A stretch of 22,884 bases of DNA from NCBI GenBank assembly GCA_037138855.1, contig JBAXHO010000029.1, forward strand, positions 1 through 22,884, in the 5' to 3' direction. Made by a program: the position numbers and the translations under genes. The number at the start of each line of letters is the position of its first letter. The stretch's first letter is position 1. Source of the DNA: JBAXHO01 sp037138855 (GTDB lineage: Bacteria > Patescibacteriota > Dojkabacteria > B142 > OLB20). Of this stretch, positions 15,326 to 22,549 are shown piece by piece. Under the pieces are notes generated by a model. That model was not told where the DNA came from. It searched no databases and worked only from the letters and a program-made list of their open reading frames with translations.

Positions 15326-15640
15326 TTAATCTAAGTCAATTTTTTGAGAAAGTGCTTTAATTTCACGAAGTTCACGACGAATATCACGCAACATAATCTC
15401 CACAGCCCGTAATCTAGATGAAATTTTGTAATCTTTTGGATCTGTTCCCAGGAAAAAAGTAATTGGTTTTTTTAATAAATCAGCCAGCTGTTGCAGTTTA
15501 ATAATTGGAGGACAAATTCTTCCTGATTCATAACCGGAAATTGTTTTATCAGAAACCCGTAAAGCAACACCAACCTGAAGTTGAGAAAGTTTAGCTTCCT
15601 CTCTGGCTGCCTTAATTCTAATTCCTAGTTCTTTCATCAT
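15326..15640 (-). CDS. XRE-family HTH transcriptional regulator
   Basis: 104 residues. The Cro/cI-type helix-turn-helix occupies residues 5-65: LGIRIKAAREEAKLSQLQVGVALRVSDKTISGYESGRICPP, then a last helix LQQLADLLKKPITFFLG. From about residue 75 an amphipathic charged helix (RLRAVEIMLRDIRRELREIKALSQKI) looks like a short coiled coil for dimerisation. It starts with two adjacent ATGs (15640, 15637) and lies 12 nt after recX in an sppA-recX-xre transcription unit. The 20-bp palindrome at the sppA promoter is a natural candidate for its binding site, which would make the operon autoregulated (inference). No toxin-like partner gene is adjacent, so I do not read it as an antitoxin. Confidence 0.88.
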   Translation of the reverse strand: MMKELGIRIKAAREEAKLSQLQVGVALRVSDKTISGYESGRICPPIIKLQQLADLLKKPITFFLGTDPKDYKISSRLRAVEIMLRDIRRELREIKALSQKIDLD

Positions 15641-15652
15641 TTTATTTAAAAT

Positions 15653-16270
15653 TTAATTTTTAAATGCCTTTGATATGCTTGACCAACTAAAACCTCTACG
15701 TAATAAATAATCCTGGATTTTTTTATTTCTTTGCTTAAGATCAGTAACCCTATTCAATAAACGTTTTTCCTGCCTGGCAATTAATTCCTGTAATAATTTT
15801 ATTTCCTCATTTTCAGGAAAATTCTCTTGAATCACCTGCTCAATAATCTGCGAATCAATTTTTTTTTGCTGTAATTCTTTTTGCAGTTCAAGACGACTGC
15901 GAGTCTTAAACTGACTACGATTTTGTAACCACCACTTTGCAAACTCAAGATCACTAATCAGTTTCTCTTTCTCTAGACGCTCAATCAATTGTTCAATTAT
16001 TCCGTTATCAATTCCTTTTTTAATCAAGTATTGTTTTACTTCCCAGCTTGAATGTGGTCTTCTACCAATTAATTCAATACACTTAAAATATATAGTCTCT
16101 CTCTCTAGCTCTTGTTTAATATTTATTATCTCTTGAGCAGTGAGCTGCTTTCCTTGAAAAATCTTCTCTCTGATAACAATATCTTCTAATACACTAAAAC
16201 TATACTTGCCGTCAATATCAATTGCGACTTTTTTAAGTAGTGGCAAATATCTCAGTGCTGTAACTTGCAT
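15653..16270 (-). CDS. recX: Regulatory protein RecX
   Basis: 205 residues. RecX binds RecA and limits filament growth, restraining recombination and the SOS response. The sequence begins with the beta-rich N-terminal segment of RecX proteins (KKVAIDIDGKYSFSVLEDIVIREKIFQGKQLT). Three-helix repeats follow: RRPHSSWEVKQYLIKKGI...IERLEKEKLISDLEFAKWWLQNR; SRLELQKELQQKKID; and KIQDYLLRRGFSWSSISKAF. Its ATG overlaps the sppA TAA stop by one base (TAATG), so the two are translationally coupled. No recA is in the window. It relates in theme to umuC and yedK, but distance and orientation give no sign of shared control. Confidence 0.9.
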   Translation of the reverse strand: MQVTALRYLPLLKKVAIDIDGKYSFSVLEDIVIREKIFQGKQLTAQEIINIKQELERETIYFKCIELIGRRPHSSWEVKQYLIKKGIDNGIIEQLIERLEKEKLISDLEFAKWWLQNRSQFKTRSRLELQKELQQKKIDSQIIEQVIQENFPENEEIKLLQELIARQEKRLLNRVTDLKQRNKKIQDYLLRRGFSWSSISKAFKN

Positions 16271-17247
16271 TAATAACTCATCAAATAATAAGCAAATAAG
16301 CCACCATTGGACATTTTATCACTGATTATTTTTGCTTCAGGAACAAGAAGATTTAATAATGAAACATTGTACATGGAAAAGGCATTTGATTGATCCTGAT
16401 ATACTACAAAGTTTGGATTGTCCAAATTTGCCAATTCTTTTGATTTATCAGCTGCTTCTTTTAATTCACCCAACTGATCAATTAATCCATTATTCAAAGC
16501 CTGTTTACCACTATAAATTCTACCATCAGCTACTTTGATCACCTGCTCTTTACTCATCTTACGGCCATCTGCAACTACAGTGACAAAATTATCATAATAA
16601 TCATTTGCCAAACTCTGCATAACTTTATAACCTTCACTATTTTCTGACAAATCATTCATAACTTTCAACTTTCCTTCTGTATTGGCAATATTTACTTCTT
16701 TCACACCAATCTTTTTGTAAAGCTCCTGCATATCATATGTGCTAAAACGTACTCCAATGCTACCGGTCATAGTCATCTCCGAAGCGACTATCCAGTCTGC
16801 AGGAGCTGAAGCATAATATCCACCGGAAGCTGCCTGGCTTTCCATCAAAACTACAACTATTTTATTAGCATTTTTTACCTCAATAATTTTATTATAAATT
16901 TTTCTAGTAGCATATACTTCCCCGCCAGGTGAATTGACCCGGATCAAAACAGCTTTGACATTACTATCCTTACGTGCCCGCTCTAATTTATCAATTACCA
17001 CCGAGGTCATATCAGTAGTTTGAGTATTTAAAATACTGGACGAAGTAGCTGGAGTTTCAGAAATAGTACCAGCCAAATCAATTACTGCTACAGTCTGATC
17101 CCTAGCCCCGGAAGGCAAAAGCGTGCTTTCATTGGCTGATAATTGTGTATCGCTGGAAAGTGCTATAACAAAAACTAAACAGCAAGAGATTAAACAAATA
17201 ATCAAAACTAATAATCCTGCTAAAACAAATACACCTTTTTTAGACAT
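16270..17247 (-). CDS. sppA: Signal peptide peptidase SppA (S49 family)
   Basis: 325 residues, the short form. It degrades cleaved signal peptides and membrane fragments in the cytoplasmic membrane. An N-terminal membrane helix covers residues 6-31. The catalytic domain shows VKAVLIRVNSPGGEVYAT, the nucleophile S141 in QAASGGYYASAPADWIVA, and TMTGSIGVRFS. K193 in TEGKLK lies 52 residues after S141, the same spacing as the Ser147/Lys199 dyad of Bacillus subtilis SppA. DGRIYSGKQALNNGLIDQLG closes the domain. It starts at ATG 17247 with no Shine-Dalgarno sequence, is the first gene of sppA-recX-xre and diverges from the VanY-like gene. Confidence 0.94.
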   Translation of the reverse strand: MSKKGVFVLAGLLVLIICLISCCLVFVIALSSDTQLSANESTLLPSGARDQTVAVIDLAGTISETPATSSSILNTQTTDMTSVVIDKLERARKDSNVKAVLIRVNSPGGEVYATRKIYNKIIEVKNANKIVVVLMESQAASGGYYASAPADWIVASEMTMTGSIGVRFSTYDMQELYKKIGVKEVNIANTEGKLKVMNDLSENSEGYKVMQSLANDYYDNFVTVVADGRKMSKEQVIKVADGRIYSGKQALNNGLIDQLGELKEAADKSKELANLDNPNFVVYQDQSNAFSMYNVSLLNLLVPEAKIISDKMSNGGLFAYYLMSY

Positions 17248-17260
17248 CTTAGTAAAATTA

Positions 17261-17280
17261 AATTAAAATAGATTTTAATT
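17261..17280. promoter_or_regulatory. 20-bp AT-rich palindrome at the sppA promoter
   Basis: AATTAAAAT (17261-17269) and ATTTTAATT (17272-17280) are perfect inverted copies with a 2-bp centre. The site overlaps the sppA -10 hexamer and covers its predicted start of transcription, the usual place for a repressor. The XRE protein made by the third gene of the operon is the obvious candidate ligand. Confidence 0.5.
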
Positions 17281-17306
17281 ATACACATGTAAAATTTCTA
17301 AGCCAA
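17278..17306 (-). promoter_or_regulatory. Promoter of the sppA-recX-xre operon
   Basis: On the minus strand, -35 TTGGCT (17306-17301) and consensus -10 TATAAT (17283-17278) have a 17-bp spacer. Transcription should begin near 17271, about 24 nt before the sppA ATG. Confidence 0.65.
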
Positions 17307-17320
17307 GCAAAACCAAAACT

Positions 17321-17326
17321 TATAAT
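17321..17326 (+). promoter_or_regulatory. Candidate -10 box for the VanY-like gene
   Basis: TATAAT on the plus strand, about 50 bp upstream of the TTG start. The hexamer 17 bp upstream (CTAAGC, 17298-17303) is a poor -35 and overlaps the sppA -35, so the two promoters would be back to back. Confidence 0.35.
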
Positions 17327-17371
17327 TTCTTTTCAATAAAAAACCAACTAACATTTTGGTTTGGATATTGG

Positions 17372-18148
17372 TTGTTAGCATTTTGCACTGGCTTATTTAT
17401 TCCAAAATTTATTCATAATAGTCCTGATACCAATCTCACCAAAAATCAATCACAAATAATAAATACGCTCACTGAAACCGGAACCACAATTAATAGCGAG
17501 CAATTTCAGATTAATTATGCACTTAGTGATCTACAAAGTTGTGAAAAAATTGATCTAACACAAAATTACTTTTCAGATACTACTAATCCACTTTTAACAT
17601 TAGTGGATAAAAATTTTGAAGTTACTGAAGATTTTGTCCCTGGAGAAATGATATTACTTACGCAAAATGATGCACCTGTGGTTTATAGCATTTACATTAA
17701 CAAAGAAATTGAACCAGCTCTGCTGGAATTGATAGCAGCAATGAAAAATGATAATGTGCCAGGTGCTATCAAATCCGGCTGGCGAAGCTTTAGCCAACAA
17801 CAACGCGTTTATGATATCTGGTCTGATCGAGTCGGTGCTTCCAATGCCGGAGATTATGCTGCACTTCCTGGACATAGTGAACACTATCTCGGCACTGCTA
17901 TTGATTTCTCAAATTCTACTGGTCAATACCTAGATAATCAGACAAATCAATGGCTCCAGACAAACGCCTATCGTTTTGGCTTTGTCCAATCATATCCGCT
18001 TGGTAAAGAAACTATTACAGGCTATAATTATGAGCCCTGGCATTATCGCTATGTGGGAAAGGAGATCGCCATTTCCATCAAAGATCAGGAAATCACTTTA
18101 GGAGAATATTTATATGGGATTCACAATATTTGCCGGGGTAAATCATAA
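17372..18148 (+). CDS. D-alanyl-D-alanine carboxypeptidase, VanY-like (peptidase M15)
   Basis: 258 residues from TTG. It is a zinc enzyme that trims the terminal D-Ala from peptidoglycan stem peptides outside the membrane. The domain occupies about residues 115-245: SGWRSFSQQQRVYD; PGHSEHYLGTAIDF, matching SxHxxGxAxD with zinc ligands H171 and D178; and EPWHYRYVG with catalytic E221 and ligand H224. Residues 15-110 have no recognised domain. The start is doubtful: codons upstream in the same frame extend the hydrophobic N-terminus to KNQLTFWFGYWLLAFCTGLF, a much better membrane anchor, but the only possible start there is ATA at 17336. No lipobox is present (LAFC). It heads the plus-strand envelope cluster. 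Confidence 0.92.
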   Translation: MLAFCTGLFIPKFIHNSPDTNLTKNQSQIINTLTETGTTINSEQFQINYALSDLQSCEKIDLTQNYFSDTTNPLLTLVDKNFEVTEDFVPGEMILLTQNDAPVVYSIYINKEIEPALLELIAAMKNDNVPGAIKSGWRSFSQQQRVYDIWSDRVGASNAGDYAALPGHSEHYLGTAIDFSNSTGQYLDNQTNQWLQTNAYRFGFVQSYPLGKETITGYNYEPWHYRYVGKEIAISIKDQEITLGEYLYGIHNICRGKS

Positions 18149-18165
18149 TTTATCGGAGCTGATGA

Positions 18166-18194
18166 TTGCCCCGTATCTTATTTCATAGTAAAAT
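18166..18194 (+). promoter_or_regulatory. Promoter of the glycosyltransferase genes
   Basis: -35 TTGCCC (18166-18171), a 17-bp spacer and -10 TAAAAT (18189-18194) predict initiation near 18201, about 20 nt before ATG 18223. The TTG of the -35 would otherwise give a 19-residue N-terminal extension of the next gene, which is therefore unlikely. Confidence 0.55.
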
Positions 18195-18222
18195 CAAGCT
18201 CAAGTTTAATCATAAAATAATT

Positions 18223-20589
18223 ATGCGCATTGGGATTGATGTTACTTTTTTATTTGATCAATATGCTAATAGAGGAATTGGAAATTATGGTCGTGAACTA
18301 ACCAAATTACTAGTACAAGATGTGAATCATACCTGGATATTATTTGGTTATGGAAATATTAAAGATAATCTTGATGCTTTAAATATCAAAAAATTGCCTC
18401 AAATTGAATTTGTTTCTTTAGGTAAAAAAAGACTTTCCAATATTTTTAATATTTTTTACTTTAAATTTTTTTACCTCAAAAAGATTATCCGGGCCAAACT
18501 CGACTTATATTTTGCCCCATACTTTGAACGCGGTCTCCCTATCGGAAAAGTAAAAACAGCTGTCGCAGTCCATGATATTACCCCGATGATTACAAACAGT
18601 TACTCACAGAAGGGAGCTATTTTTAACTTTTTCAAAGGCATTTTCTACCAATTTAATGTGAAAAAAGCCAAAAAAGCAGATATTATTTTTACCATTTCTG
18701 ATTTTACCAAACGCGAATTAATTCATAAGGGTAATTTTGATGAAACTAAAATCAGACGAATTTATCTTGGAGTTCAGGAAAAATTTCGAGCCGATAATAT
18801 TAGTAAAAGTACCAGAGAAGTAAGACGCGTTTTAGTAATGTACAAAATTACAAAACCATATATTCTCTACTATGGCGGTCTTGAAAATAATAAAAATGTT
18901 CCAAATTTACTGCAGGCTTTTAGCAAAATCACAGGTAGATTTCCTGATCTGAAGTTAGTACTAATTGGTAAGGAATTTAAAGTAGGCTGGGACAATAAAG
19001 CACATGCCATGACAAAATCTGCTGAAAAAATATTAGAAATGATCGAAGACTGGAAATTAAAACATAAGGTTATATTAACCGGAGAAGTACTAGAACATCA
19101 TTTACCAATTATCATGAATAATGCATTGATATTTGGTCATCTCTCCAGCTATGAAGGATTTGGGCTGGCAGTACTAGAAGCTCTGGCAGCCGGAACACCA
19201 GTACTGGCAGCAAGAAGATCATGCTATCCAGAAGTACTTATTGATGGAGCATCTCTAGTGAATCCTTTCGATGTTGATAAAATTGCTTTGGCCATGCAGG
19301 AATTGCTCCAGGATGAAAATAAAACAGCTAAACTAATAAAACGAGGATATATCGTAAGTGATCAGTATTCCTGGGAAAAAACTGCTGCAGCCACAATTTC
19401 AGAATTCAATCAAATGACCAAAGAAGTCAAGCCTCTCAAAATTTGCTACGTGAGTCATTATTTTTATCCGATCAAAGGTGGTGCTGAAAATAATTGTCTG
19501 GCACTAGCCCGTCAAATGGTGAAAAAGGGTCATCAAGTTACTGTACTTACTACCAATACAAAGGATAAAAAATATCTTAAGATTGAAGAATTTGAAGGAA
19601 TCAAAATCAAACGTTTTACAAAATTGAATCAGCAATACTACCTGGGATTTAGTCCAGGTCTTTGGTGGGGACTTATGAAAGAAAAAGCTGATGTCATTCA
19701 TGCTCATGGTTTTGGTTTCATCTGGCAGGATTTTTGTTTACTTTCAAAAAAGATTTTTAGTCGTCGTACCAAATTCATCAATACACCACATGGCCCTTTT
19801 ATGGCACGACAAAAATACCGGTTTCCTTTAAAAATTTTGCGATTTACTTATTTCCAGATTCAAAAATTTTTCCTTAATAAAGTTTATCATATTGTCATTC
19901 AAGTAAACCCTTTGCAATATCCAAAATGGATCAAAAAATATGGTATCCGCGAAGCTAAAATCAAATATCTACCAAATGGAATTGACCCAACCATTTATCA
20001 TGAAGTGCAATTAGATCCGGGAAAAAATGTGATCAACCTGAAAAGAAAATTTGTGATTAGTTTTATTGGAAGATTTGAAGAATACAAAGGTGCGCAATTT
20101 TTGATTCAAGCTTTACCGGAACTATTGAAATTAAAAAGTAATATTTATTTAGTAGTAATCGGCAATAGTGGTAACTACTTAGAAGCGATCCAAGCATTAA
20201 TTTCTAAATTAAATCTAACAAAAAAGATATCAGTCCTGGTTACTCCGGAAGATAGCCTTAAAGATTATGTATTACAACAATCAGAAATATTTGTGATGCC
20301 CAGCGAATGGGAAGCTTTTGGTCTAGGAATGCTTGAGGCGATGGCCAAAAGCAATGCCATCATTACCACTCGTACTGAAGGTGGAGAATTTCTAATAAAA
20401 GAAGAGGAAAATGGCTATTTATTTGATTTTGGTGATGTCCCGGAACTCGTTGCTTTAATCAGTAAACTGATTACAAATAAAGCTTTACTGACCCAAATTC
20501 AAAAAAATAATCTGGAAAAATCATATAAATTTAACTGGGAAAAAATTGCTTTAGATTATCAACAAATTCTTTTAGAACTTATTAAATAA
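18223..20589 (+). CDS. Fusion of two GT4-family glycosyltransferases
   Basis: 788 residues from ATG 18223, holding two complete GT-B enzymes in one chain. Each should transfer a sugar from a nucleotide-sugar donor to an envelope glycan or glycolipid at the inner face of the membrane. The first (1-395) begins MRIGIDVTFL...RGIGNYGRELTKLL, has KPYILYYGGLENNKN at the start of the C-terminal half, and has the donor-site E-x7-E as EGFGLAVLE (E311, E319). The second (398-788) begins KICYVSHYFYPIKGGAENN, a typical GT4 N-terminus, has KFVISFIGRFEEYKG, and E-x7-E as EAFGLGMLE (E697, E705). The junction FNQMTKEVKPLK has a Met (398) where a separate second gene could once have started. The longer start at TTG 18166 overlaps the promoter. 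GT2 follows after 4 nt, so they share an operon. Donor and acceptor cannot be read from the sequence. Confidence 0.93.
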   Translation: MRIGIDVTFLFDQYANRGIGNYGRELTKLLVQDVNHTWILFGYGNIKDNLDALNIKKLPQIEFVSLGKKRLSNIFNIFYFKFFYLKKIIRAKLDLYFAPYFERGLPIGKVKTAVAVHDITPMITNSYSQKGAIFNFFKGIFYQFNVKKAKKADIIFTISDFTKRELIHKGNFDETKIRRIYLGVQEKFRADNISKSTREVRRVLVMYKITKPYILYYGGLENNKNVPNLLQAFSKITGRFPDLKLVLIGKEFKVGWDNKAHAMTKSAEKILEMIEDWKLKHKVILTGEVLEHHLPIIMNNALIFGHLSSYEGFGLAVLEALAAGTPVLAARRSCYPEVLIDGASLVNPFDVDKIALAMQELLQDENKTAKLIKRGYIVSDQYSWEKTAAATISEFNQMTKEVKPLKICYVSHYFYPIKGGAENNCLALARQMVKKGHQVTVLTTNTKDKKYLKIEEFEGIKIKRFTKLNQQYYLGFSPGLWWGLMKEKADVIHAHGFGFIWQDFCLLSKKIFSRRTKFINTPHGPFMARQKYRFPLKILRFTYFQIQKFFLNKVYHIVIQVNPLQYPKWIKKYGIREAKIKYLPNGIDPTIYHEVQLDPGKNVINLKRKFVISFIGRFEEYKGAQFLIQALPELLKLKSNIYLVVIGNSGNYLEAIQALISKLNLTKKISVLVTPEDSLKDYVLQQSEIFVMPSEWEAFGLGMLEAMAKSNAIITTRTEGGEFLIKEEENGYLFDFGDVPELVALISKLITNKALLTQIQKNNLEKSYKFNWEKIALDYQQILLELIK

Positions 20590-20593
20590 TAGT

Positions 20594-22303
20594 ATGGTAA
20601 AGAAATCCAAAACAGATACTTTTTTTGAAAAAATTCCTCCATTCCTTACCTGGACACTGATTACTTTTCCTTTCTGGGGTGGCTTTTTTTTTCCACAATT
20701 TACAGCTTATATTGTTATTTTATTAAATGTATTTTTTCTTTATAAATCAATTTCTTTTACCTTTTTTTTCTTACATACATTATTTCATCTTACTAATTCC
20801 GAAAAGCTCAATTGGCTCGTAAAGCTTGAAGAACTAGATGATATTGCAGCTGCAAAAAATAACTTGATCTTAAAATTATCAGATACAAAATCATTAACTT
20901 ATCAACAATCCAAAAAAAGTATTGAATACCAGACAACAACTTCATCATTTAAAAGGCTTCCGGCAATCTTACAAAAAATACTTTTTATCTTTTTAAAAAG
21001 AAAAGCAGTTAATTTTTTACAAAATGAATTAACTAAACTTGTAGAGATTTCAAATAAAGGGATAAATACCCACTGGAAAGAAATTCATCATATTGTTATG
21101 ATTCCACACTGGAAAGAGCCTATGGCTGTACTGCGTGACACACTTCTCAATCTACGCAAAGTTAATTACCCTACCAGTAAAATCAACATAATGCTGGGAG
21201 CAGAAGCTCGTGATGAAGAAGGAATGAAAAAATCATTACAATTACAAAAAGAATTTGCTGAATATTTTGAACATATTTGGATTAATAACCATATATTAGC
21301 TGAAAATGAAATCATCGGAAAATCATCTAATATGGCTAGTTCCGGGAAAAAAGCCTTTCAAGAAATTTGTAAATTAGGCTGGGATCCCAAAAATGTAATT
21401 GTGACCAGCTGTGATGCAGATTCTTTATTGCCCAAAGATTATTTTGCGAACCTTACTTATTTATATGTCACTACCAAAGATTATCTTTACAAATACTACA
21501 ATGGCGCCATTCTTTTCTATGCCAATATCTGGAAATTACCTGCTTATGCCAGAGTAAAAAATTCAATCGGCAGCCTTTATAATATTGCTAAGTTGGCTCG
21601 TTCTGATAAATTCGTCCCCTTTTCTACATATTCTGTATCATTTTGGCTAGTAGATCAAATTGGATATTGGTCGCCCTCGGTAACTCCTGAAGACTACCAT
21701 TTATTTTTCAAAGGAGTTTTTTTTGCTCCACATAAAGTTTCCACTATTCCAATTTATCAACGAATTTTAGTAGATGCTGCAGAAGGAGAAGGTCACCTGG
21801 ATACAATCAGAAACACATATTACCAGGAACGACGCTGGTCCTGGGGCATCTCTGATGATGGTTGGATCATTAAACAAATGCTAATTTTATTCCGTAAAGG
21901 AAAGCTCACCTGGATCGCCTTTTACAAAGCCAGCCATGTCCTATTTGATCATGTGACTGGAATAGGAATGATAATTGTCCTAGTTTTAGGAGGAAATATC
22001 CCTTTACTTATTAACAAGCCTTTCAGCGCTACTGTTCTGGGGGTAAATTTGCCGGGTGTCTCGTCATTTATGATCAGTATCACCATCTGGTTTCTTCTCG
22101 TTGTGATCCTAATTGATACCTTAATGATCAAACCAGAATATCCCAAAAAGAAACGCACAATTCTTATGAAATTGATTCAAGCGATCGAATGGATATTCTT
22201 TCCAATTACCGGCTATATTTTTGTGGCATTACCTGGAATTGAAGCACATACCAGACTATTATTTGGAAAATATCTGGATTATTATTTAACGAAGAAGAAG
22301 TAA
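20594..22303 (+). CDS. Membrane-bound processive-type GT2 glycosyltransferase
   Basis: 569 residues. Two hydrophobic segments lie near 18-62, a cytosolic GT-A domain at about 165-430, and membrane helices near 453-472, 488-510 and 528-548. The domain shows IVMIPHWKEP, the DxD motif in TSCDADSLLPKDYF (D274, D276), TPEDYHLFFKG (E366, D367; the acceptor-base region) and QERRWSWG (411-415), the QxxRW motif of cellulose/chitin/hyaluronan-synthase-type enzymes. It therefore probably polymerises or extends a polysaccharide while passing it across the membrane; the sugar is unknown. Residues 70-160 form an unusual charged insertion between the N-terminal helices and the GT domain. ATG 20594 comes 4 nt after the GT4 fusion stop, implying one transcript. 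A GGAG-type ribosome site is absent. Confidence 0.9.
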   Translation: MVKKSKTDTFFEKIPPFLTWTLITFPFWGGFFFPQFTAYIVILLNVFFLYKSISFTFFFLHTLFHLTNSEKLNWLVKLEELDDIAAAKNNLILKLSDTKSLTYQQSKKSIEYQTTTSSFKRLPAILQKILFIFLKRKAVNFLQNELTKLVEISNKGINTHWKEIHHIVMIPHWKEPMAVLRDTLLNLRKVNYPTSKINIMLGAEARDEEGMKKSLQLQKEFAEYFEHIWINNHILAENEIIGKSSNMASSGKKAFQEICKLGWDPKNVIVTSCDADSLLPKDYFANLTYLYVTTKDYLYKYYNGAILFYANIWKLPAYARVKNSIGSLYNIAKLARSDKFVPFSTYSVSFWLVDQIGYWSPSVTPEDYHLFFKGVFFAPHKVSTIPIYQRILVDAAEGEGHLDTIRNTYYQERRWSWGISDDGWIIKQMLILFRKGKLTWIAFYKASHVLFDHVTGIGMIIVLVLGGNIPLLINKPFSATVLGVNLPGVSSFMISITIWFLLVVILIDTLMIKPEYPKKKRTILMKLIQAIEWIFFPITGYIFVALPGIEAHTRLLFGKYLDYYLTKKK

Positions 22304-22318
22304 AAGAAATATTTGTAG

Positions 22319-22338
22319 TGTCCAAATACTTTTGGACA
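22319..22338. other. Perfect 8-bp hairpin after the GT2 gene
   Basis: TGTCCAAA (22319-22326) and TTTGGACA (22331-22338) enclose a 4-nt loop, 16 bp beyond the GT2 stop. Position suits transcription termination, but no T-run follows on the plus strand, so an intrinsic terminator is not demonstrated; RNA 3'-end stabilisation is an alternative. Confidence 0.55.
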
Positions 22339-22352
22339 GTCGTGATGGAGAT

Positions 22353-22386
22353 AAGTAGCAAGTATCAAGTATCATGTATCAAGTAG
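22353..22386. repeat. Heptamer array AAGTATC
   Basis: Five contiguous units: AAGTAGC, AAGTATC, AAGTATC, ATGTATC and a partial AAGTAG. Same 7-bp period as the arrays at the left end of the window, with an unrelated sequence. Only a single ATACTT in the loop of the preceding hairpin matches its inverse, so I see no true second arm. Confidence 0.75.
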
Positions 22387-22421
22387 AAAAAAGGATAAAT
22401 AAATCAAAAGATAATAGAAAA

Positions 22422-22445
22422 GAATCTAGGAATCTAAGAATCTGG
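22422..22445. repeat. Octamer array GAATCTNN, three copies
   Basis: GAATCTAG, GAATCTAA and GAATCTGG follow one another. The period is 8, unlike the heptamers just upstream, and it may be a chance feature of AT-rich intergenic DNA. Confidence 0.6.
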
Positions 22446-22549
22446 AGAAACATCGGAACAGTTATGGCTTAAACATCCAAGATAAATGAAGTTTGATTAT
22501 TATGAAATACAATTCCTTTTTAAAAATATAAATTTTATAACCAAGAGTA

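Noticed and set aside
15326..15640. XRE gene as antitoxin of a toxin-antitoxin pair
   Set aside because: Its neighbours are recX and rplS; no small toxin-like gene is adjacent on either strand.
18166..18222. N-terminal extension of the GT4 fusion from TTG 18166
   Set aside because: The TTG is part of a good -35 box, the predicted transcription start is downstream, and MRIGIDVTFL at 18223 is a typical GT4 N-terminus.
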